A stretch of 32,942 nucleotides of DNA from a bacterium. GTDB taxonomy: Bacteria > Auribacterota > UBA3054 > JAPLST01. Within the stretch, counting starts at the first letter, position 1; each line of letters opens with the position of its first letter. The notes beneath the pieces are model-generated. The model was given only the letters and a program-made list of their open reading frames with translations, was not told the origin of the DNA and did not search any database. The translations under genes were made by a program, and so were the position numbers. Positions 1-7,096 of the stretch are shown here, piece after piece. The stretch spans positions 1 to 32,942 of the forward strand of contig JAPLST010000381.1 in NCBI GenBank assembly GCA_026398485.1, read 5' to 3'.

Positions 1-23
1 CGGCAGCCATGCTGCCGCTTTTC
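1..23 (+). terminator. Intrinsic terminator of an upstream gene
   Basis: A perfect 7-bp stem (CGGCAGC / GCTGCCG, 3-nt loop) is followed by CTTTTC. It sits at the window edge, so the stem may extend further upstream. It would end transcription of a + strand gene outside the window. The U-tract is short, so strength is uncertain. Confidence 0.5.
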
Positions 24-186
24 ATAGCCGAGCCGCGCTCGGCGTCGGATGGGCATCGCTACCGGCAGCATGGCCGCCGCACTCCAACGCGCCTCCGGCG
101 CACCCACGCAAGCAGCCACGTCATGCTGAACGTCACGACACAGCCGTATTCCTTAATCGCGGAATTCCAGCCTTTTTCATTTCCGG

Positions 187-215
187 TTGACATCCCGGCG
201 CGGATTTGCGAGAAT
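187..215 (+). promoter_or_regulatory. Sigma70-type promoter for purB operon
   Basis: TTGACA at 187-192 is a perfect -35 box. A 17-bp spacer leads to GAGAAT at 210-215 (4 of 6 matches to TATAAT). It lies about 36 nt upstream of the chosen purB start at 252. This position argues that the long N-terminal extension open from base 9 is not translated. Confidence 0.55.
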
Positions 216-251
216 AATCACGGTTATTTTACTGTTTCACACCCAACAGGT

Positions 252-1712
252 ATGTCACGATTCATGGCGCCACAACCCATTGAACGACCGGTCTACGAGA
301 ATCCCCTGGCGGAACGCTATGCCAGCGCGCGCATGGCCGCGCTGTTCGCGCCGCGCTATCGCATCCAGCTATGGCGGCGCATGTGGATTGCGCTGGCGGA
401 GGCGCAACGCGCGCTGGGCCTGCCCGTGCATGCCGCGCAGATCGCCGCACTGAAGCAGCACGCCGAGGATGTCAACCTCGACGTCGCGCGCCAGATCGAG
501 CGCGAGGTGCGGCATGACGTCATGGCGCACGTCCTTGCGTTTGGCCGGCAGGCGCCCGCGGCGGCCGGTATTCTGCATCTGGGCGCGACCAGCTGCGATA
601 TCACCGACAACGCCGACTTGATGATTTATCGCGACGCACTCGGGGTGATCAGCGACCGTCTGGCGGATGTCCTGCGCGCGCTGGCCGCCTTTGCCCACAA
701 AGAGCGCGCCCATGCCTGCCTGGGCTACACTCATTTGCAGCCCGCCCAAGTGACGACCATCGGCAAGCGCGCCAGCACCTGGCTGCAGGATTTTCAACTT
801 GATTTCGAACACATCCAGCATGTGCGCGCAACGCTGAAATTCCGCGGCCTGAAGGGCGCCACCGGCACGCAGGCTAGTTACCTCGAACTGTTCCACGGCG
901 ATGCGCGCAAAGTGCGCCAGCTCGAACAGCGCGTCATGCGCACCTGCGGTTTCACCAGCGTCTATGCCGTCTGCGGCCAGACCTATCCGCGCAAAGTCGA
1001 CGCGCAGATTGTCGCCGCGCTGACCGGCGTGGCGTTGTCGGTCAGCAAGATGACCAATGACATCCGCTATTTGCAAAGCGTGGGCGAGCTTGAGGAACCC
1101 TTTGGCGCGAAGCAGATCGGTTCGTCAGCCATGGCCTACAAGCGCAATCCAATGCGCAGCGAGCGTGCCGATTCGCTGGCGCGCCTGCTGATCTCGCTCT
1201 GCAGCTCGCCGCAGATGACGGCGGCGACCCAGTTTCTCGAGCGCACCCTGGACGACTCGGCCAATCGCCGGATCGTCATGCCCGAGGCGTTTCTGGCCTG
1301 CGATGCAATTCTGTTGCTGGCGCGCGCGCTCGGTGGCGGCTTGACGATCTATCCGCACGTCGTGGCGCGGCGCGTGCGCGAGGCCCTGCCGTTCCTGGCA
1401 ACCGAGGCGATCCTGATGCTGGCCACCGCCCAGGGCCGCAGCCGCCAAACGGTGCACGAGCGCATCCGCGTCCATGCCATGGCCGCCACGCAGCAAGTGC
1501 GCGCGGGCGGCGCGAATGATTTGCTCGAACGCATCGCCGCCGATGCGGAGATCGGCCTCGACCTGCGCACGCTCCAGCGCGAAATGCGGCCGCAACGCTT
1601 TGTCGGCTGCGCACCGGCGCAAGTAGCCGAGTATCTGGCCCATGACGTGCGCCCGTTGCTGCGGCGCTACCGCCGCGCCTTTCCCGACGACAACGCGCGC
1701 ATCAGCTACTGA
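252..1712 (+). CDS. purB: Adenylosuccinate lyase (animal-like type)
   Basis: Predicted to cleave SAICAR to AICAR and adenylosuccinate to AMP in cytosolic purine synthesis. The 486-aa product has the fumarase/aspartase-superfamily signature GSSAMAYKRNPM (residues 290-301), with Ala where the family usually has Pro in the AMPYKRNP stretch. RHDVMAH (88-94) and YTHLQPAQ (159-166) carry the conserved His residues. Length and motifs such as LGATSC, KGATGTQAS and FERTLDDSANRRI-like text resemble human ADSL (about 484 aa) more than the 430-456-aa Bacillus/E. coli forms. The start at 252 (MSRFMAPQ) is chosen because homology begins just after it and a promoter lies at 187-215; the Met at 264 is an alternative, since neither has a clear ribosome binding site. 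It is the first gene of an operon with the phosphatase and murJ. Confidence 0.93.
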   Translation: MSRFMAPQPIERPVYENPLAERYASARMAALFAPRYRIQLWRRMWIALAEAQRALGLPVHAAQIAALKQHAEDVNLDVARQIEREVRHDVMAHVLAFGRQAPAAAGILHLGATSCDITDNADLMIYRDALGVISDRLADVLRALAAFAHKERAHACLGYTHLQPAQVTTIGKRASTWLQDFQLDFEHIQHVRATLKFRGLKGATGTQASYLELFHGDARKVRQLEQRVMRTCGFTSVYAVCGQTYPRKVDAQIVAALTGVALSVSKMTNDIRYLQSVGELEEPFGAKQIGSSAMAYKRNPMRSERADSLARLLISLCSSPQMTAATQFLERTLDDSANRRIVMPEAFLACDAILLLARALGGGLTIYPHVVARRVREALPFLATEAILMLATAQGRSRQTVHERIRVHAMAATQQVRAGGANDLLERIAADAEIGLDLRTLQREMRPQRFVGCAPAQVAEYLAHDVRPLLRRYRRAFPDDNARISY

Positions 1713-1713
1713 C

Positions 1714-2148
1714 ATGCTCACGTTTTACCAGGTCCGCGAAGTGGCCGGCTGCAGCCAGCCGCATGCCATCGAGGACATGCAATGGCTCGCGCGCCAGGGC
1801 ATTTGCGCGTATTTGTCGCTATCGCACGCGCCGCTGCCGGCCGCGTGGATTGGGCAGCAACCATATTTGCACGTGCCGGTCGCGGATTTTACCGCGCCGA
1901 CCATTCCGATGATGTACCGTTGTGTTGAGTTTCTTGGAACGTGTGTGCGCGACCAGCAGCCGCCGGTGGTGCATTGCACGATGGGCTACGGCCGCACCGG
2001 CACGATCCTGGCCGCCTACCTGATTTATCATGGCGTGCCGGCCCAAGACGCCATCGCCGAAGTGCGCGTCGCGCGGCCCGGCGCGATCGAGACCGACCAG
2101 CAGGAGCACGCCTTGCACGAGTTTGCCGCCGATGTCCACCGAGCATAA
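1714..2148 (+). CDS. Dual-specificity/tyrosine-type protein phosphatase
   Basis: A 144-aa cysteine-based phosphatase of the compact DUSP23-like type. The P-loop HCTMGYGRTG (residues 87-96) matches HCxxGxxRTG with nucleophile Cys88 and Arg94. Asp58 in PVADFTAP is in the usual place for the general acid. It starts one base after the purB stop and its end overlaps the murJ start, so it is translated from the same mRNA. The substrate is unknown; some archaeal and bacterial members act on phosphotyrosine or phosphosugars. No signal peptide or membrane segment is visible, so it should be cytosolic. Confidence 0.85.
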   Translation: MLTFYQVREVAGCSQPHAIEDMQWLARQGICAYLSLSHAPLPAAWIGQQPYLHVPVADFTAPTIPMMYRCVEFLGTCVRDQQPPVVHCTMGYGRTGTILAAYLIYHGVPAQDAIAEVRVARPGAIETDQQEHALHEFAADVHRA

Positions 2149-3700
2149 ACACATTACGCGCGCCGCCGGCGTCAACAGCTTGGCGACTGGTCTCAGTCGC
2201 ATTCTCGGCCTGTTGCGCGACATGACCATGTCGTATTTTTTCGGCACCAGCGGCCTCAGTTCGGCCTTCTTTTTTGCATTTACCATTCCCAACACATTGC
2301 GGCGCCTGTTTGGCGAAGGCGCCATGTCCAGCGTCTTTGTTCCGCTCTTTGCCCATGAATTGCATCACAACGGCAAGGAGCCGGCGCGCCGGGCCGCCGA
2401 TGCCGTGCTGACGGTGCTGACCGTCGTGCTGACGGGCATCACCGTGCTGGTCAGCGCCGGCTGCCTGCTCGCCACGCTCTGGGTGCCATCGGCGCACGCA
2501 CGCCTGACCTTGTTCCTGACCGCGCTGATGATGCCCTACTGCATTCTGATTTGCCTGGCGGCCGTATGCGGCGCGATGCTCAACACCTTCGGGCATTTCT
2601 CGCGGCCGGCGCTCTCGCCCGTGCTGCTCAACCTTGCGATCATCGCCGCCGCGCTGCTGGCGGCCTGGCTCACGCCGGTCGAACAGATCCGCATTTATGC
2701 CGTGGCAGTCGGCGTGTTGGTGGGCGGTGCACTGCAATTGTGGCTGCAATTGCCGGCGCTGGCACAGCGCGGCTTCATGCCACGCCCGCTCTGGTCGCTT
2801 ACTCATCCGCTGGTGCGGCAATTGTTGCCGCTGCTTGCGCCGGCGATTATCGGCGTCGGCGTCGTGCAGCTCAATGTCATGGTGGATCGCATCATGGCCG
2901 CGGCGCTCAATGCGCGTGCCGTCTCGGTTTTGTTTTATGCCGACCGCCTGATCGAATTTCCGTTGGGCATTTTCGGCGTGGCGCTGGCGGTGGCCTTGTT
3001 GCCCACCATCAGTTTCTGCGCCGCGCGCGACGACAAACAGGGCTTTACGCGCGCCATCGCCTTTTCGCTGCGGCAGGTGTGCTTCATTATTGTGCCGGCA
3101 CTGGTTGGGCTGCTGGTCTTGGCCGAACCGATTGTGCAGCTCTTGTTTCAGCGCGGGCAGTTCACGCACGAAAGCACGCATTTTGTCGTGCGCGCCCTGC
3201 GCTGTTACGCGGCCGGCCTGGTGCCGTTTGCCTTTGCCAAGATTATTGTGCCGGCTTTTTATGCGCGCAAAGACACGCGCACGCCGGTACTCGTTGGCGT
3301 GACGGTCCTGATGCTGAATGTCATTCTGAATTTGATCTTGATGCGCACCTGGCTGCAAGAAGCCGGGCTGGCGCTCTCGACCACCATTTGCGCGTTCATC
3401 AATGTCGGCGTGCTGCTAATCTTGCTGCGCCGGGCCTGCGGGCCGATGGGCATGCGGGCGGTAACTGTGTCTCTGGCGCGCATCATGGTGCTGGCGGCGG
3501 CGATGGCGGTCAGCGTGTGGTGGACGAGCGATATCCTGAGCGCGTGGCGCGCCGCACCGCAACTGATATTGCGCGGTATGCACTGCGCGCTGGCGATTGG
3601 GGCGGGCGTTACGGTCTACGTGCTCCTGGCATATTTCACGCGCCAAACCGAATTGATGGAGCTCCTGGCCGCCTATTTCCGCAAGCGCGGCAGCGAATAA
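2132..3700 (+). CDS. murJ: Lipid II flippase MurJ
   Basis: A 522-aa polytopic membrane protein of the MVF/MOP flippase family, predicted to move lipid II across the inner membrane for peptidoglycan synthesis. The N-terminus has the family pattern TRAAGVNSLATGLSRILGLLRD and then a FFFAFTIPNTLRRLFGEGA stretch, which is highly characteristic of MurJ, followed by SSVFVPLF. About 13-14 hydrophobic segments are visible, matching the usual 14. The ATG at 2132 was chosen because it starts the homology and overlaps the phosphatase stop by 17 bases; the open frame upstream is only out-of-frame overlap. A hairpin at 3723-3745 follows. Confidence 0.95.
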   Translation: MSTEHKHITRAAGVNSLATGLSRILGLLRDMTMSYFFGTSGLSSAFFFAFTIPNTLRRLFGEGAMSSVFVPLFAHELHHNGKEPARRAADAVLTVLTVVLTGITVLVSAGCLLATLWVPSAHARLTLFLTALMMPYCILICLAAVCGAMLNTFGHFSRPALSPVLLNLAIIAAALLAAWLTPVEQIRIYAVAVGVLVGGALQLWLQLPALAQRGFMPRPLWSLTHPLVRQLLPLLAPAIIGVGVVQLNVMVDRIMAAALNARAVSVLFYADRLIEFPLGIFGVALAVALLPTISFCAARDDKQGFTRAIAFSLRQVCFIIVPALVGLLVLAEPIVQLLFQRGQFTHESTHFVVRALRCYAAGLVPFAFAKIIVPAFYARKDTRTPVLVGVTVLMLNVILNLILMRTWLQEAGLALSTTICAFINVGVLLILLRRACGPMGMRAVTVSLARIMVLAAAMAVSVWWTSDILSAWRAAPQLILRGMHCALAIGAGVTVYVLLAYFTRQTELMELLAAYFRKRGSE

Positions 3701-3722
3701 GCGGACGGGATCTGGCCGCGTT

Positions 3723-3745
3723 CAAACGACAATTATTGTCGTTTG
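3723..3745 (+). terminator. Perfect hairpin downstream of murJ
   Basis: CAAACGACAA and TTGTCGTTTG form a perfect 10-bp stem with a TTA loop, 22 bases after the murJ stop. It is followed by TAATG and not a U-run, so it may be a processing or Rho-related end and not a canonical intrinsic terminator. Confidence 0.45.
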
Positions 3746-3755
3746 TAATGCCTGC

Positions 3756-3782
3756 TGTGGCCACGCCGCCCGGCGTGGATGC
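3756..3782 (+). repeat. REP-like palindrome, copy 1
   Basis: TGTGGCCACGCCGC, then CCGGCGTGGATGC: a 7-bp stem CCACGCC/GGCGTGG around GCCC. A second copy at 11395-11421 shares 23 of 27 bases and carries a compensatory stem change. Confidence 0.55.
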
Positions 3783-3940
3783 TGCCGCTATCGCACCTCT
3801 TTCTTCCGCAATTCCTTGCTGCATGAAGTGCCGCCAAAGCGGTGTTCGCCATGCACCCCGGCTGGTGGCTGCTTTAGTAATGCGCGCCGCGCGAAATTTA
3901 TCAACCCCTGAAAACGTCGCGTCAGCCTCCTTTTCCAAAT

Positions 3941-3962
3941 GTCAAGTTTTCACGCCTGACCC
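3941..3962 (+). repeat. CACGCCTGACCC interspersed repeat, left half, split by IS
   Basis: The stretch begins GTCAAGTTTT and ends in CACGCCTGACCC. The continuation of the repeat (CCATTCCGCCCC) is found at 5612 onwards on the other side of the insertion element. Related copies lie at 6175-6204, 6240-6270, 26722-26752, 26818-26850 and 27054-27074. Confidence 0.7.
3952..3962 (+). repeat. Target-site duplication, left copy
   Basis: ACGCCTGACCC abuts the left inverted repeat and is repeated exactly at 5602-5612 next to the right one. Eleven bases fits IS4-group elements (9-13 bp). Confidence 0.8.
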
Positions 3963-4008
3963 GAATGGCACTAACTTAAGGCGCTCTTTCGGCTTATTCA
4001 CTGGGTTT

Positions 4009-4038
4009 TTGACCGCTGGTGGTTTGAGGGGCTAGATT
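4009..4038 (+). promoter_or_regulatory. Possible transposase promoter
   Basis: TTGACC (4009-4014), 18-bp spacer, TAGATT (4033-4038), inside the left end of the IS and about 87 bp upstream of the transposase. TATACT at 4056-4061 is an alternative -10 element lacking a good -35. Confidence 0.35.
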
Positions 4039-4124
4039 TTTCGCGAGGCAATGGATATACTGTGCCATGACGCGCGACTGCATGGTGCGAGCGCGCAGAT
4101 CAGTATACCAACACGGAGATTGCA

Positions 4125-5588
4125 ATGGCCCTCGTTTGTCCTTTCCTTCCCGGCCTTGAAACGACCCTGTGCGGTCGCGCGCGCGCGGCCACACTCCAAC
4201 GCATGCACACGCACGCGCAACGGCTGGGACGCGTCTCGCTTTCCCAACTTGAACACATCTTTGGCGCGCTCGTTCCCGCACGGCTGATCCAGCCCACGGC
4301 GTCAGGGCATCACAGCCGGCGGCGTCTGTTGAGCCTGCCGGTCATGTTCTGGGCGTTTCTCGCACAAACGCTTTCGCCACGCACGTCATGTCGCGAGGCA
4401 CTACGGAAAATCATCGCGTGGCGTGCGCGCCACGAACTGCCGCTGCTCAGTGCCAACACCGCCGCCTACTGCACGGCGCGCGTGCGCATGCCGCTCGCCA
4501 CGCTTGTCGCAGTGCATGACCACGTGGCGACCGCACTCGAACAGCGGGTGACGCATGACGAACGTTGGCATGGCCATCGCGTCTTGATTCCCGATGGCAC
4601 CGGCGTCTCCATGCCCGACACGCCCGCCAACCAAAAGTCCTTTCCGCAACCATCCGGTCAGAAAAAGGGCTGCGGGTTTCCGGTGGTCAAACTGGTCGCA
4701 CTGTACTCGCTCGCCAGTGGCGCGCTGATCGCGTGGGCGGAGGGAACATTACGCCAGCACGATGCCCGACTCTGGCGTGCGTTGTGGCAACGCCTGCGTC
4801 CGGGCGATGTCATTGTCGGTGATCGTGCTTTCTGCTCCTTCGCAATCTTGGCTGCCTTGGCCGCGCGCGAGGTTGCGTGTGTCGTGCGCCTCCATCAAGG
4901 TCGTGCGAAACCCCTGTTTAAAAAAGGAACGCGCGAATGCGTCGTCACCTGGCGCAAGCCGCAACGCTCCCCCGCATGGACGAAGCGTGACTGGCATGCA
5001 CTGCCGGAGTCTTGTGACGTGCGCATCATTAAGGTCGTCGTCGCCCAGACCGGCTTCAGAACGTGCGCGCTCTTACTTGCCACCACGCTGCTTGATCCCG
5101 TCGCCTATCCTGCCGATGATCTTGCCGAACTCTATTTGCGCCGTTGGGCGGTCGAACTCTTCTTCCGCGACATCAAAACCTCCCTGCGCATGGACGTGCT
5201 TTCCGGCAAATCGCCCGCCATGATCCGCCGCGAACTGTGTCTGTTTGCCATCGCCTACAATCTTGTGCGCGCGCTCATGCAGAAGGCGGCCCATACCTAT
5301 GCGCTCGACCTCACTCGTATCAGCTTCAAAGGTACCGTTGACACCCTCCGTCAATGGTGCGCCACCTGCGCCGACGCGCTCGCAAATCCGCGGCTCGGGC
5401 CGCGCCTGTATGCGCAACTCATCCACGTCATCGCCACCGACCGTGTCCCACTCCGCCCTGGCCGCACCGAACCACGCGCCGTCAAACGCCGTCCCAAATC
5501 ATACAAATTGCTCAACAAACCACGCCATCTAATCCATGTGCCAGCGCACCACAACCGTCCGAAACCACGTGCCCGTCGGCATCCTTAA
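4125..5588 (+). CDS. IS4-family DDE transposase
   Basis: A 487-aa cut-and-paste transposase. The first acidic residue is Asp157 in PDGTGV, the second Asp233 in VGDRAF, and the third Glu344 in the Y-(2)-R-(3)-E-(6)-K signature (Tyr337, Arg340, Glu344, Lys351), which defines the IS4 group. The N-terminal about 130 residues form the usual helical DNA-binding part. The ATG has a GGAG ribosome site at 4115-4118. The stop codon TAA lies inside the right inverted repeat, so gene and element end together. No frameshift or stop is seen, so the element should be active. Confidence 0.93.
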   Translation: MALVCPFLPGLETTLCGRARAATLQRMHTHAQRLGRVSLSQLEHIFGALVPARLIQPTASGHHSRRRLLSLPVMFWAFLAQTLSPRTSCREALRKIIAWRARHELPLLSANTAAYCTARVRMPLATLVAVHDHVATALEQRVTHDERWHGHRVLIPDGTGVSMPDTPANQKSFPQPSGQKKGCGFPVVKLVALYSLASGALIAWAEGTLRQHDARLWRALWQRLRPGDVIVGDRAFCSFAILAALAAREVACVVRLHQGRAKPLFKKGTRECVVTWRKPQRSPAWTKRDWHALPESCDVRIIKVVVAQTGFRTCALLLATTLLDPVAYPADDLAELYLRRWAVELFFRDIKTSLRMDVLSGKSPAMIRRELCLFAIAYNLVRALMQKAAHTYALDLTRISFKGTVDTLRQWCATCADALANPRLGPRLYAQLIHVIATDRVPLRPGRTEPRAVKRRPKSYKLLNKPRHLIHVPAHHNRPKPRARRHP

Positions 5589-5601
5589 GTTAGTGCCATT
5601 C

Positions 5602-5655
5602 ACGCCTGACCCCATTCCGCCCCCCATTCCGCCCCGTCTGACTCCATTCCGCCCA
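5602..5655 (+). repeat. CACGCCTGACCC repeat, right half, with CATTCCGCCC iterations
   Basis: Starts with the right target duplication ACGCCTGACCC (5602-5612). CCATTCCGCCC then occurs three times, at about 5612, 5624 and 5644. It is the continuation of the repeat broken at 3962. Confidence 0.65.
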
Positions 5656-5665
5656 CCAAAAAATA

Positions 5666-5992
5666 TCATTGTATTGCTGGCCAAGAACACTGGTGGTAAT
5701 ACAATAGATAAATTATGTAGATGGCTACAACTATTGAAATGATGGCGAATGAGGGTCGAAATGCTTTTTTCCACAATGATAGATATAGTGATAGAATGCT
5801 CAGCACAGTGTTTACAGCGGATACTGCAAACACGACAATCAAAAGGGTTTTGCCTTCCTGGGGAAGGTGTTGAAATTCACCTCCTGCGCAGATATGCACA
5901 CAGAGAAACACTCCCCATAGAGAAAGCGCCACGAAAATCGGTGGCAGAACCAAAGAGAAAAACGTGATAATCTTGTCAATACCTTTTTTCAT
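5666..5992 (-). CDS. Small integral membrane protein, unknown
   Basis: The 108-aa product has three hydrophobic segments (about residues 9-33, 47-70 and 79-98) and is otherwise unrecognised. A GGAG ribosome site lies 5 bases before the ATG. AT-rich codon use contrasts strongly with neighbouring genes and suggests recent acquisition. A gene remnant ends 14 bases upstream, so the two were probably co-transcribed. It lies between CACGCCTGACCC repeats next to the IS. Function unknown. Confidence 0.6.
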   Translation of the reverse strand: MKKGIDKIITFFSLVLPPIFVALSLWGVFLCVHICAGGEFQHLPQEGKTLLIVVFAVSAVNTVLSILSLYLSLWKKAFRPSFAIISIVVAIYIIYLLYYHQCSWPAIQ

Positions 5993-6006
5993 AGGTGCTC
6001 CATGTG

Positions 6007-6174
6007 CTAATTGCTGCTCTTGTTCTTGTCAGTGCGGTTTGTATTCTCTTTTGAACTATCCTTCGGCTGACTCAGTGCATCCATCGCCCTCGTGCGCAGT
6101 TCAAGTGCAGCGTCTGTAGCCGCAGTCGGCGGTGCCGATGGTGGATTGGCGGTTGTACCCGGTACACCAATAGT
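6007..6174 (-). pseudogene. 3' remnant of a truncated gene
   Basis: An open frame of about 55 codons ends at 6007 with a hydrophilic Pro/Ala/Thr-rich and then Lys/Asn/Ser-rich tail (ends KENTNRTDKNKSSN). It lies 14 bases before the next gene's start, as in an operon. Going upstream, the frame runs straight into inverted copies of the CACGCCTGACCC repeat (6175-6204 and 6240-6270) and then into the terminator of the next gene. It has no credible start codon or ribosome site. I read it as the end of a gene whose 5' part was lost when repeats replaced it; it could also be non-coding. Confidence 0.35.
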
Positions 6175-6204
6175 CCGAGTGGTGTCAGGTGTTCGGAATT
6201 GACA
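6175..6204 (-). repeat. CACGCCTGACCC-family repeat, diverged, minus copy
   Basis: On the minus strand this begins TGTCAATTCCGAACACC and ends in TGACACCACTCGG. It aligns to the 26722-26752 copy, which ends TGACCCCACTCAG, with a few changes. It forms an inverted pair with the next copy. Confidence 0.5.
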
Positions 6205-6239
6205 ATCATATGTCCACCGGTTCCACTCCAAACACCCGT

Positions 6240-6270
6240 GCCATTCACGCCTGACACCACTCCGCCCTTC
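6240..6270 (+). repeat. CACGCCTGACCC-family repeat, plus copy
   Basis: GCCATTCACGCCTGACACC followed by ACTCCGCCC. The GCCATTCACGCCTGAC part is identical to the junction at the right end of the IS (5596-5610), which suggests another IS end or excision footprint was once here. Confidence 0.6.
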
Positions 6271-6283
6271 TTCAGAAAGAGAA

Positions 6284-6310
6284 ACACCGGCAGAGTTGGT
6301 CTGCCGGTGT
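6284..6310 (-). terminator. Intrinsic terminator of the coiled-coil gene
   Basis: A perfect 11-bp stem, ACACCGGCAGA / TCTGCCGGTGT, with a 5-nt loop. On the minus strand it is followed by TTTCTCTTTC. It lies 25 bases after the stop of the gene ending at 6336. Confidence 0.85.
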
Positions 6311-6335
6311 GTATAGTTTAGCGCGCGGGTGAATG

Positions 6336-6992
6336 TTACTCGCTCAGCCAGAGCTTGTACCATTTTTTGCGCTTGGCCACCGGCGCCTGGCCTTGCTGCG
6401 CACCTTTGTCCGCTTCCTTCACTTCGCCGGGATTTTTCGTGGCGAGGCCGGGCGGGACAGCTTGCTCACGCTTGTCCTTCTCCTGCTGGGCGGCCTGTTC
6501 GGCGGCCAGCTCGGCTGCGGCAGCCACGGCCGCCGCGTTTTTGGCCGCTGCTTCGGCGACGTTCTTCTCGTCTCTGGCGATGCGCGCTTTGGCCTTATCG
6601 GCCGACTCGGCGGCGCGCTGTTGGGCCTGGCGTTCGTGCTCACCGGCTTCGGCTATGGGGTGGCCAGTCACTCTGTATGCATCGGCCTTGGCGCGATGTT
6701 CGACAGCTTTTTCGGCTGCCAGCCGGGCCTTTTCCAGGTCCCGCTCTTCGTTTTTTCTGGCCTCTGCAGCGACTTTTTCATCGGCCCTTTTGACTTCCTC
6801 AGCCACTTTTGCCTTGATGCGCAGGGCTTCCTCGGGGGTCTGGGGCACCTCGCGGTTGGGCGGCGGATTCTGCACGGAGCCGGCGAGCGAGCCGGCCGCG
6901 GTCCCGGGGGTGGTGTCGGCTGAAGTCTCGGCATAGAGCAGGCCCGCCAGCAGCAGCGCACCGGTCACACATAGCAGGTGCAACACGTTCAT
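6336..6992 (-). CDS. Secreted Ala/Glu/Lys-rich coiled-coil protein
   Basis: A 218-aa protein with a signal peptide (hydrophobic residues about 4-19, likely cleavage after residue 21, LLYA/ET). Residues about 52-175 are almost wholly Ala, Glu, Lys, Arg and Gln with heptad-like spacing, indicating a long coiled coil. The C-terminus is basic and aromatic (KRKKWYKLWLSE). The composition recalls TolA-like or cell-envelope spacer proteins, but no family can be named. The start at 6992 has a strong AAGGAG ribosome site 6 bases upstream. An extended -10 promoter (7054-7062) and a terminator (6284-6310) frame it as a single-gene unit. Confidence 0.8.
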   Translation of the reverse strand: MNVLHLLCVTGALLLAGLLYAETSADTTPGTAAGSLAGSVQNPPPNREVPQTPEEALRIKAKVAEEVKRADEKVAAEARKNEERDLEKARLAAEKAVEHRAKADAYRVTGHPIAEAGEHERQAQQRAAESADKAKARIARDEKNVAEAAAKNAAAVAAAAELAAEQAAQQEKDKREQAVPPGLATKNPGEVKEADKGAQQGQAPVAKRKKWYKLWLSE

Positions 6993-7053
6993 CGTTTCTC
7001 CTTGCGTTACAGTTAGGTGTGCCCGCCGCACCGTCGGCGAGCAATGCGAAAGG

Positions 7054-7062
7054 ATTATAGCA
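7054..7062 (-). promoter_or_regulatory. Extended -10 promoter
   Basis: TGCTATAAT on the minus strand is a perfect -10 hexamer with the TGn extension. No convincing -35 is present, which is normal for extended -10 promoters. The leader to the ATG at 6992 would be about 55 nt. Confidence 0.6.
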
Positions 7063-7096
7063 TTTGAGCGCACAAGATGCCGAATTATTAGGCACG

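Larger units (their letters stand above)
3701..3962. other. Intergenic stretch between murJ and the insertion element
   Basis: No convincing gene is present. The stretch holds a perfect hairpin just after murJ, a REP-like palindrome at 3756-3782, and the left half of a CACGCCTGACCC repeat at 3941-3962 into which the IS inserted. Confidence 0.6.
3963..5601 (+). mobile_element. IS4-family insertion sequence, complete
   Basis: A 1639-bp element bounded by perfect 19-bp inverted repeats, GAATGGCACTAACTTAAGG at 3963-3981 and its exact complement at 5583-5601, with an 11-bp direct duplication outside. It encodes a single intact DDE transposase. Identity of both ends and an intact gene suggest recent transposition. 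If the terminal G/C is counted as target sequence the repeats are 18 bp and the duplication 12 bp. Confidence 0.9.

Noticed and set aside
9-251. N-terminal 81-residue extension of purB
   Set aside because: The frame is open but has no ribosome site or homology, and it contains a terminator hairpin and a promoter.
1889-3358. Long minus-strand frame of 489 codons opposite murJ
   Set aside because: Shadow of murJ; Arg/Gln/His-rich composition, no recognisable domain.
2551-4035. Long plus-strand frame of 494 codons overlapping murJ
   Set aside because: Out-of-frame shadow that runs through the murJ end and the IS left end.
6007-6363. 118-codon minus ORF as a complete gene
   Set aside because: Its first half covers the neighbouring gene end, a terminator and repeats; only the last part could be a remnant.
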